This document shows positions 8,188 to 15,159 of a stretch of DNA of 64,000 nt, one piece after another. The stretch is from Thalassotalea euphylliae (GTDB lineage Bacteria; Pseudomonadota; Gammaproteobacteria; Enterobacterales; Alteromonadaceae). Where the stretch lies: assembly GCF_003390335.1 (NCBI RefSeq), contig NZ_QUOU01000001.1:3472001-3536000 (forward strand), written 5' to 3'. The translations under genes and the position numbers were made by a program. The notes below the pieces were generated by a model. That model saw only the letters and a program-made list of their open reading frames with translations, ran no database searches and was not told where the DNA came from. The first letter of the stretch is position 1. Every line of letters begins with the position of its first letter.

Positions 8188-9143
8188 TGGATAAAACAAA
8201 CCTGAACCAGAACAGCGAAAAACAACCCAGTAACCCACTCAATACCGAGCAATTAACCACCGACCTGCGCCCGCCCAAAAAGCCCGCAGAAAAAGCCTTT
8301 GGCAAATATTTTCGTAAGGTGGAAGTGGATTACAATAATTTTTTGGGCTATCGCGCAACAACCCTCAATATAGACGGCCGTTACGTCTCAATGATGATGA
8401 TGGGTTCATTTAAAGATATGCATCACTGGGCGAATGGTGCTATGGCCATGACTCTGGTATTCGCTATTTTTGTCCCTCAATTAATATGGGGGCTTTCACA
8501 TGGTGTCTGGACGATATTTACTCCCGCATATGACGTTTTTGTCCAAGTATTATTAACGCTATATGCCCTACGTGAATTTAAAAAATCGAAAAAAAAACAA
8601 GCACAAGCCGTCGTTTGCGACCGTAAAACCGGTAATGTGCATTTTCCCGCCTTTGGTAAAAACCCTGAGCTGGTTATTCCCTTTGATCAAGTGGAACTCT
8701 ATGTCGGCTCAGTCGGCTATAGCCGTGGCTCGGGTATGGCGGCAAAGTGTGTTGTCCCCAAAATGTACCCCAAAGCCGCCAAATGGGATTTTCAATACGC
8801 AGTGTTGGTTGCCGACAACTATGACCAAGCCTGTCGTTACTGGACACTGCTGACTGAGTTTATGGATAAAAATAAACCCATCCCCTATGGTTTTTTAAAT
8901 GCGGTGCAATTTAATATTGATGATGATTCTTCTGCAATTTGGGAGGGTACCGATATCAAAACGCGTTACCCCCTTGACCCCGAAATTAAAGATAACTACC
9001 GCTATGTTTACCATAGTGATTTTGAAGGTACGGTCGACTACCCCATCGAAGAAGTTGCCGAAGTCGTCGCTCCCTTTAGTGATGACCCCGAGCTACTGGC
9101 CAAAAACGTTGAACGCGCCCACCGGCTTAACCTGATCCTCTAG
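8187..9143 (+). CDS. Array copy 8: two-helix membrane protein, DUF6708-like (last copy)
   Basis: Complete 318-residue copy. Its N-half follows copy 5 (ATTLNIDGRYVS, MHHWANG, class LVF with LIWGL), the middle is SRGSGMAAKCVVPKM, and the C-patch is FNIDDDSSAIWEGTDIKTRY. The final codons have drifted (HRLNLIL, stop TAG), whereas all other copies end HQLNLIL with TAA. This suggests the array edge escapes homogenisation. No further copy follows. Confidence 0.88.
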   Translation: MDKTNLNQNSEKQPSNPLNTEQLTTDLRPPKKPAEKAFGKYFRKVEVDYNNFLGYRATTLNIDGRYVSMMMMGSFKDMHHWANGAMAMTLVFAIFVPQLIWGLSHGVWTIFTPAYDVFVQVLLTLYALREFKKSKKKQAQAVVCDRKTGNVHFPAFGKNPELVIPFDQVELYVGSVGYSRGSGMAAKCVVPKMYPKAAKWDFQYAVLVADNYDQACRYWTLLTEFMDKNKPIPYGFLNAVQFNIDDDSSAIWEGTDIKTRYPLDPEIKDNYRYVYHSDFEGTVDYPIEEVAEVVAPFSDDPELLAKNVERAHRLNLIL

Positions 9144-9308
9144 TATTAGATGTTTAGCTTTTTAGAGAAACAGCCCCCTAATTGGTAGCGTACGTTTGTA
9201 TTAAAGCCCATTAAATTCGGCTGCTCGCGTTACGATCTGCTTGCATCTGCCATGTCAGGTCGTTATAGTTCGAGGTTATTATTGATTTATAAGGAATTCG
9301 CTCCGCCA

Positions 9309-9614
9309 ATGCGCAATAAAGTTGAAATATCCGTTGCAGGTCGAAAGCTTAAAATCGGTTGTCCGAGTGGGCAAGAAAGTGCGCTTTTCGCCGCCGCCGC
9401 TGAGCTAGACAAGCGATTGGCTGCATACAGCGATAGCGAAACCATAGCAACAACCGAGCAAGCCATGACCATGGTCGCGTTAAATCTTGCTCATGACTTG
9501 CTTGCCGCGAACAAGCAACGAGAAGTTGAGCAGCAAGAAACGCAAAACCAAATCAGTTTGTTGCAAGAAACCATCGAACAAGCCTTGGTTTCTCAAATTG
9601 ATAAATCGGCATAA
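9309..9614 (+). CDS. zapA: Cell division protein ZapA
   Basis: The 101-residue protein begins MRNKVEISVAGRKLKIGCP and has the ZapA pattern: an N-terminal beta module, a conserved Glu/Ala-rich segment around residues 25-40 (ESALFAAAAELDKRL) and a long C-terminal coiled coil. ZapA bundles FtsZ filaments at the septum. A frame open to 9252 could add 19 residues, but ATG 9309 gives the family length and has AAGGA upstream at 9291. The 6S RNA gene lies downstream, as in many gammaproteobacteria. Confidence 0.9.
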   Translation: MRNKVEISVAGRKLKIGCPSGQESALFAAAAELDKRLAAYSDSETIATTEQAMTMVALNLAHDLLAANKQREVEQQETQNQISLLQETIEQALVSQIDKSA

Positions 9615-9640
9615 CCTGGCATAGCTAGGAAGCAACTATC

Positions 9641-10831
9641 ATGAATGGCAAGGTGTGGCTGTTAATTAGCTTACTCCTTGCACTAGTGTTCTACTGGCAA
9701 TACGAGCCTGCAAAACCCAAAGCCACTGCGCGCACGCAAACGGCCACTCCTGACAAAAACGCGGCTGAGACCTCCACACTCTGGGCAGATAATTTTTCAC
9801 TACTTGCGCAAGCCAACGCCCCTCTCGCTAGCAACGAACCTAAAACAAAACTCGCTCCCCTAGCCGACACAGACGCTCAACTCGCAGCTAATGAAAAGCA
9901 AACGACAAGTTCAACCATCAAAAGTTGCCCTTTTGCTCAATTTACCGATGAAGAACATCAACTACTTGATACTCAGCTATCTGCGTTTCTCAGTGAAACC
10001 GTCAATGATGTTGATACAGAGCAGCGCAAGCTGGGTTACATATTTTCCGCAAGCTCAGCCGTAACCAACCATCACAAACGCTTATTTTTCAGTGATTACC
10101 TTGCCAACACCCCCAGTGACGCTATCGCTGCCCACCAATTACTCAAGGTCTGTTTACAACTGCCACATGACGAAGGCTGTGGCCAGCAACTCGACACCAT
10201 TGTCGCGCAAGCAGATGCTGAAAATGGCTATCTTTGGTTGCAACTGGCCACCAATAAACTTATCCAGCGCCAACCGCAAGCATTTCTCGAATACTTGGAG
10301 ATAGCAGCGAGTAAATCGCGCTTTGACAATTATTTTTTTCGCTATGTTGACCTGTTTCTTAGCGCCAGTGTCGGTCGCATTGATATTGCTTACACCAAAT
10401 TGCGGAATACCGGTGATGAGCTAGCCTCAGCTCAAGCAAATAACCTGAGCTACCTTATAGATTTTTGCACCGCAAATATCGAGCAATATCAAGACAATTG
10501 CCTGAGCTTGGCAAAATCACTTGACGGCAATAGCACCAATGTTGACTTGCAAACCTTTGGCTCGGGACTGTTAAAAGAGATGTATCGCAAACTCGGTGAT
10601 AACGATGCGTTAGCCGCGCAAACTGAAATTGATCAGCTACGCTACAGCCAGTTATACAATCAAGACTGGGTGAATGCGCAATCGCTGCTGCAATATGACC
10701 AAGAGCTGATGTTTACCTGGCTTGAAAACGGCAAGCTTTTTGGCGAGCAAGCGGCAGTTAACGCCTTACTCGCCGAAGCAAAACTCAAATCACTGAACCC
10801 CGACTATCAGCCTTGTCCACTTGTTGAATAA
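9641..10831 (+). CDS. Membrane-anchored protein of unknown function
   Basis: The 396-residue protein has one N-terminal hydrophobic helix (residues about 5-20, LLISLLLALVFYW), then a polar Ala/Thr/Lys-rich linker to about residue 90, then an alpha-helical, Cys-containing periplasmic domain without a motif I recognise (TCxL- and CLSL-type Cys positions could form disulfides). Helical spacing is weakly TPR-like. It lies 26 bp after zapA and before ssrS, where many relatives have nothing or the folate gene fau. It could be co-transcribed with zapA. Confidence 0.75.
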   Translation: MNGKVWLLISLLLALVFYWQYEPAKPKATARTQTATPDKNAAETSTLWADNFSLLAQANAPLASNEPKTKLAPLADTDAQLAANEKQTTSSTIKSCPFAQFTDEEHQLLDTQLSAFLSETVNDVDTEQRKLGYIFSASSAVTNHHKRLFFSDYLANTPSDAIAAHQLLKVCLQLPHDEGCGQQLDTIVAQADAENGYLWLQLATNKLIQRQPQAFLEYLEIAASKSRFDNYFFRYVDLFLSASVGRIDIAYTKLRNTGDELASAQANNLSYLIDFCTANIEQYQDNCLSLAKSLDGNSTNVDLQTFGSGLLKEMYRKLGDNDALAAQTEIDQLRYSQLYNQDWVNAQSLLQYDQELMFTWLENGKLFGEQAAVNALLAEAKLKSLNPDYQPCPLVE

Positions 10832-10921
10832 CTAAATACCGTAAGTTGGATAACCAAAATCACCAAGAATTAATCACTTAGTTCAATTCGTCAGCAGTCA
10901 GCGTGTAAACGCAATAAATTA

Positions 10922-10950
10922 CTTAATCCGTGATGGGAATTTGTTATACT
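10922..10950 (+). promoter_or_regulatory. Promoter of 6S RNA
   Basis: A TATACT -10 hexamer at 10945-10950 lies 7-8 bp before the inferred 6S 5' end. The -35 (CTTAAT, 10922-10927, 17-bp spacer) is poor, so the strength of the promoter is uncertain. Confidence 0.5.
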
Positions 10951-10957
10951 CAACACC

Positions 10958-11141
10958 TGTCTTCTGGGATGTTCGTAAGTTAACTATGTCCCTGAGCCGA
11001 TAATCTTTACCCCAGGGTGTCATTTACTGGCTATTGAGCAAGCTCGGCTTGTACCGAGAAGCCTACGGTGAGTATATTGATTCCCGCCTTGAGCACACGG
11101 TGTTCAAGGGCTGATGTTGGCTACGGCATTCTGGAAGCAGC
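10958..11141 (+). ncRNA. ssrS: 6S RNA
   Basis: The ~184-nt region carries hallmark 6S segments: GATGTTCG near the 5' end, CCCTGAGCCGATA, GAGCA.GCTCGG..GTACCGAGAAGCCT in the middle, and the CTTGA...TTCAAGGGC arm. The ends pair with each other (CTTCTGGGATG with GCATTCTGGAAG, using G-U pairs). 6S RNA mimics an open promoter and sequesters sigma-70 RNA polymerase in stationary phase. Exact ends are inferred from the closing stem. Confidence 0.92.
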
Positions 11142-11346
11142 CTTTCTTTGATCGTCTTTCAATAGACAGTCATCAGTTATTTCATCCTTGTTTTTTCACT
11201 ATTGTTTTTTCATGCCTGAGTTAGCACTCGCCACTCATTTTACGGCTCACTTTTACTGCTCACTAATGATATCGTTTATTCCACTAATCATTCATTTCAC
11301 TGAACATTAACGTATACCTCTACCTCTGGGCAGCCTGTTATAACGC

Positions 11347-12681
11347 CTATTTAGTTGAAACCCTGTCTGGCTTGTTAAAGTCTGGCCTCGGTAAGGTTTC
11401 CAATATTGAATACAGATACATCACTAACAGCACCAGCAAAGCGGCAATGGCAAATACCCAAGCGCCGCCAAGAAAATCTAACAAGGCGCCACCGCCCAGT
11501 GGCGCTAGCGCAAACCCTATGTAATAAAACGATGCCGCGCCAAAATATGCGCCGCGTAAATGCGTAGGCGCCAATCGATCAATGTGAACATTCATGGTAG
11601 GAAACAGAATTGCTTCACCAATACTCAGTATCACAACCGCGCCAATCCAGCCCCAAAACGCGTTAACTGGGTTTACTGCCATCCAAATTTGCGCAGCTGC
11701 CAGCAATACTAAGCCCACTTGAATGCGTTGGGTTAATGACAGCCGCGCCATCATTTTTAACAAAACAAACTGCAAACACACAATAACCGCAGCATTGGCA
11801 AAAATCATACTGGAGATCAGCGTCATCAGCTGCGGAACATCAGCCCTTGTCAGGTACTGAATAAGAGTCGAGTCCATCTGTGCATAAACGAACTTACAGA
11901 TAATATTGGCGACAATTAAACACTGCAAGACGCGATCTTTTGCCAGTATTTTCAGTGTTTCCAGCAGAGTAGATTTGGGCTTTCGCGGCGCTTTGGGTAT
12001 TGGCTTTGATTTTAAGTCAGCTGTTGTTACAGCGGCCGATTCGCTCTGTTCCCGCAGCTTTTGCTGCTCATTTTTAGGGCGACGCGCTTGTCGCTTGGCA
12101 AAATGACGCATCCCATAAGCTAGTAGTGTCATCCACAGGGCAAACGTACCTGCTGTTACTAAAAAGCCGGATTGCTGCCCAGTTATTCCAATATAAACAC
12201 CCGCCATTGGGCCAATGGCACAACCAACATTAATGACAAAATAGCGCGCTTGTAAGCCCAATTCTCGTACTTGCACATCAGGTAAAATGTCAGCAACTAG
12301 CGCTTGCGTGGGTGGGTCCCAAATGGCTTTCGACATCGAGCACAGGGCGATAACAATCACGTAACCCGTAACGGTTTCAACATTTGCAAGTAACACAAAC
12401 GAGCAAACGTACAGGCTACCTGCGCTAAACATAATGACTTTGCGACCGAACTTGTCAGACAGCGCACCGCCAAAAAAGCCAATAAAAACCGATAACACCG
12501 CAGCGCCCGATAAAATTAGTCCCACTTGAGTTGCCGAAATACCAAACGACTTGTAAAGCATTACTGCTAAGAATGGCCACACCATGTAAAAGCTGCCACG
12601 AGTGATCAGATCGCCGAATAAGACAATCCACATCAATCGCGGGAATTGTTTAAGCTGAGCAAACGACACTTTACTTTCCAT
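11347..12681 (-). CDS. MFS transporter, DHA1-type (MdtH-like)
   Basis: The 444-residue protein has about 12 hydrophobic helices and the MFS loop 2-3 signature GGALSDKFGRKVIMF near residue 75. A long basic cytoplasmic loop (about residues 190-240, rich in Lys/Arg/Pro) separates the two six-helix halves. The layout and the N-terminal FGDLITRGSFYMVWPFLAV resemble drug:H+ antiporters of the DHA1/MdtH group; the substrate cannot be read. It is transcribed toward the 6S gene and divergent from murI. Confidence 0.85.
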   Translation of the reverse strand: MESKVSFAQLKQFPRLMWIVLFGDLITRGSFYMVWPFLAVMLYKSFGISATQVGLILSGAAVLSVFIGFFGGALSDKFGRKVIMFSAGSLYVCSFVLLANVETVTGYVIVIALCSMSKAIWDPPTQALVADILPDVQVRELGLQARYFVINVGCAIGPMAGVYIGITGQQSGFLVTAGTFALWMTLLAYGMRHFAKRQARRPKNEQQKLREQSESAAVTTADLKSKPIPKAPRKPKSTLLETLKILAKDRVLQCLIVANIICKFVYAQMDSTLIQYLTRADVPQLMTLISSMIFANAAVIVCLQFVLLKMMARLSLTQRIQVGLVLLAAAQIWMAVNPVNAFWGWIGAVVILSIGEAILFPTMNVHIDRLAPTHLRGAYFGAASFYYIGFALAPLGGGALLDFLGGAWVFAIAALLVLLVMYLYSILETLPRPDFNKPDRVSTK

Positions 12682-12844
12682 GGCCTCTCATCAACGTTAC
12701 GTGGCTTCAAAGTTCTTTGTCTTGACAAAAATAAGCAGCAAGTTTCCAGCCAAGTATTTCCTTTACAAACTCAGCAAAACTGCCTATAACGGCAACGCGC
12801 GCTCTTAACTTGGCTCTGCATCTTTACGACCTTTAATTAATGAT

Positions 12845-13657
12845 ATGACAACAACTCAGGCTAGCAGCAACACACAGGCTCCCATTGGAATTTTTGACTC
12901 AGGTATAGGCGGGCTTTCCATTGCACGATGCGTCGCACAAAATCTGCCGAATGAGCAGCTTATTTACGTTGCAGACAGTGGTTTTGCCCCATACGGCGAC
13001 AAAAGCCATAAAGACATTATAGCCAGAGCTGATGTCGTTGCTAATTTCCTGATAGCACAAGGCGTAAAAGCCATTGTTGTGGCGTGTAATACCGCAACCG
13101 TCGTAGCCATTGAGGCACTGCGCGCCAAATACGCATTGCCCATTATTGGTGTTGAACCGGCCATTAAACCTGCCGCTAAACAATCGACGTCAAAGTCAGT
13201 GGGCATTTTAGTGACGCAAGCCACTGCGAAGAATGCGCGATTCTTGGCACTAATTGACACTTACAAACAAGCTGCACAAGTGCATATTCAACCCTGCCCG
13301 GGGCTTGTCCAGCAAATTGAGCAAGGCCAGCACCACAGCGATACTTGCCATCAATTACTCGACCGTTTCATTGCCCCACTTGTGGCGAAGCAAATAGACA
13401 CGCTCGTACTCGGGTGCACCCATTACCCATTGATCGAAACGCAAATAAAAGCCCACTTACCTGAGGGGATCGCACTTGTTGAAACCGCGCAGCCTGTTAC
13501 CAATGAGCTGATTCGCCGACTATCACAATTCAACTTGTTGACAGCTCGCCCAAACGCCAGCAAGCCCTATCAGGTTTATTCAAGTGCATTAACGGAAATA
13601 CAACAGCAAGTGATTCGCTCCTTCTGGCCAAGCCAACTGAGCTTTCATCAACTGTAA
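12845..13657 (+). CDS. murI: Glutamate racemase
   Basis: The 270-residue cytoplasmic enzyme interconverts L- and D-glutamate for peptidoglycan. Both catalytic cysteines are present: Cys81 in VACNTATV and Cys191 in GCTHYP. The substrate-binding FDSGIGGLS is at residues 17-25, with Asp-Ser in place. The start ATG 12845 is close to the family start; no strong ribosome site is visible. It is divergent from the MFS gene and followed by the metK regulatory region. Confidence 0.96.
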   Translation: MTTTQASSNTQAPIGIFDSGIGGLSIARCVAQNLPNEQLIYVADSGFAPYGDKSHKDIIARADVVANFLIAQGVKAIVVACNTATVVAIEALRAKYALPIIGVEPAIKPAAKQSTSKSVGILVTQATAKNARFLALIDTYKQAAQVHIQPCPGLVQQIEQGQHHSDTCHQLLDRFIAPLVAKQIDTLVLGCTHYPLIETQIKAHLPEGIALVETAQPVTNELIRRLSQFNLLTARPNASKPYQVYSSALTEIQQQVIRSFWPSQLSFHQL

Positions 13658-13674
13658 TCCTAGCCAATCAAAAA

Positions 13675-13698
13675 AGACATTTAGACGTCTAGGCGTAA
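13675..13698. promoter_or_regulatory. MetJ operator (three tandem met boxes)
   Basis: Three contiguous 8-mers: AGACATTT (13675-13682), AGACGTCT (13683-13690, the exact consensus) and AGGCGTAA (13691-13698). MetJ with S-adenosylmethionine binds tandem met boxes cooperatively and represses methionine/SAM genes, and metK is a classical target. The boxes abut the putative -35. Confidence 0.85.
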
Positions 13699-13703
13699 AA
13701 AAC

Positions 13704-13732
13704 TTTTCATCAAAGTCGAGTTCAAGTAGAAT
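13704..13732 (+). promoter_or_regulatory. Putative sigma-70 promoter of metK
   Basis: TTTTCA (13704-13709) and TAGAAT (13727-13732) are separated by 17 bp and lie directly downstream of the met boxes. A repressor bound there would touch the -35. The leader to the ATG would be about 125 nt. Confidence 0.5.
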
Positions 13733-13865
13733 GGCGAAAAATTTGTCGGAAGCTGTTTTAAGCGGCATTGGTCGTTAGCCTCACTAGCGCGGTTAATGAA
13801 TACCGTTAACAACTAAAATTGCCAAACGACAACAATCACACTCTTTCAATGATAATTGAGGTTTT

Positions 13866-15053
13866 ATGTCTAGACACCTATTCACCTCTGAATCTGTTTC
13901 AGAAGGTCACCCGGATAAAATTGCCGATCAAATTTCTGATGCGGTATTAGACGCCATTATTGCGCGTGACAAGCACGCCCGTGTTGCTTGTGAAACTATG
14001 GTTAAAACAGGCGTTGCGATTATCTCAGGTGAGATTTCAACGTCAGCCTGGGTTGATTTAGAAAGCCTAACGCGTAAAGTGATCAGCGACATTGGTTACA
14101 CTTCGTCAGACGTTGGTTTTGACGGCGAAACTTGTGGCATTATGAACCTGATTGGTCAGCAATCATCAGAGATTGCGCAAGGTGTTGATCGCGCTAAGCC
14201 AGAAGAGCAAGGTGCTGGTGACCAAGGCTTAATGTTTGGTTACGCCACTAACGAAACACCAACTTACATGCCTGCGCCGCTTTACTACTCTCACTTATTG
14301 GTTGAGCGCCAAGCAGAAGTGCGTAAATCAGGGGTATTACCTTGGTTACGTCCAGACGCAAAATCGCAAGTGACGTTTGTATACGAAGACAACAAGCCAG
14401 TTGCCATTGATGCTGTGGTTTTATCAACCCAGCACAATCCTGATATTACGCAGGACATGTTGCACGACGCGGTAATGGAAAACATTATCAAGCACGTGTT
14501 ACCTGAAGAGTTGCTAACGGAAGAGACTAAATACTTTATCAACCCAACCGGTAGCTTTGTCATTGGTGGCCCAGTCGGTGACTGTGGTTTAACGGGCCGT
14601 AAGATTATTGTTGATACCTACGGCGGTATGGCACGTCACGGTGGTGGTGCATTCTCAGGTAAAGATCCATCAAAAGTTGACCGCAGTGCGGCATACGCAG
14701 GTCGTTATGTTGCGAAAAACATTGTTGCAGCAGGTCTTGCTGAACGCTGTGAAATTCAAGTGTCTTACGCCATTGGTGTGGCTGAGCCAACGTCAATTAC
14801 GGTAGAAACCTTTGGTACGGGCAAAGTTGCAGAAGACAAGCTAGTTGAGCTGGTTCGCGAGCACTTCGACTTACGCCCATACGGCATTACCAAGATGCTT
14901 GACTTGCTACACCCTATGTACCAAGAAACAGCTGCTTACGGCCACTTTGGTCGTGAACCATACGAAAAAACCGTTGATGGTGAAACCTTCACGGCGTTTA
15001 GTTGGGAAAAAACCGACAAAGCTGACGCACTTCGCGCTGCGGCGGGTTTGTAA
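13866..15053 (+). CDS. metK: S-adenosylmethionine synthetase
   Basis: The 395-residue enzyme makes SAM from methionine and ATP. Signature elements are present: HLFTSESVSEGHPDKIADQ at the N-terminus (ATP-binding His, Mg-binding Asp), GAGDQGLMFGYA in the middle, and the glycine-rich GGGAFSGKDPSKVDRSAAY that contacts phosphate. Length is slightly above the usual ~384. The gene stands alone between a MetJ operator and an intrinsic terminator, so it looks monocistronic and methionine-regulated. Confidence 0.98.
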   Translation: MSRHLFTSESVSEGHPDKIADQISDAVLDAIIARDKHARVACETMVKTGVAIISGEISTSAWVDLESLTRKVISDIGYTSSDVGFDGETCGIMNLIGQQSSEIAQGVDRAKPEEQGAGDQGLMFGYATNETPTYMPAPLYYSHLLVERQAEVRKSGVLPWLRPDAKSQVTFVYEDNKPVAIDAVVLSTQHNPDITQDMLHDAVMENIIKHVLPEELLTEETKYFINPTGSFVIGGPVGDCGLTGRKIIVDTYGGMARHGGGAFSGKDPSKVDRSAAYAGRYVAKNIVAAGLAERCEIQVSYAIGVAEPTSITVETFGTGKVAEDKLVELVREHFDLRPYGITKMLDLLHPMYQETAAYGHFGREPYEKTVDGETFTAFSWEKTDKADALRAAAGL

Positions 15054-15077
15054 GCCACGTATACCCCATTGCGAAAA

Positions 15078-15110
15078 AGCGCTAACGTTAATCACGTTAG
15101 CGCTTTTTTT
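15078..15110 (+). terminator. Rho-independent terminator of metK
   Basis: A perfect 11-bp stem (AGCGCTAACGT / ACGTTAGCGCT) with loop TAATC is followed by seven T. A run of A upstream also allows function on the opposite strand, for the permease gene ending at 15160. Confidence 0.93.
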
Positions 15111-15159
15111 ATACCCTGAATTCAAGTCACATTCAGGTTTTAAACGCTTGGTTTAAGCG

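Larger units (their letters stand above)
1..9143 (+). repeat. Tandem array of eight ~1,173-bp two-gene cassettes
   Basis: Starts of the large gene fall at 1148, 2321, 3493, 4666, 5839, 7015 and 8187, giving periods of 1173, 1172, 1173, 1173, 1176 and 1172 bp. The short periods are the two frameshifted copies and the long one has one extra Leu codon. Each cassette is a 57-codon ORF plus a 318-codon gene. The ~216 bp between large genes is almost invariant. Copy 1 is cut by the left edge, so the array extends outside the window. Copy 8 ends with diverged codons and unrelated sequence follows. Confidence 0.97.

Noticed and set aside
14605..14796. Overlapping ORFs on both strands inside metK, purL, pilU and other conserved genes
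   Set aside because: Conserved protein motifs occupy the main frame; the overlapping frames show no ribosome sites or domain signatures.
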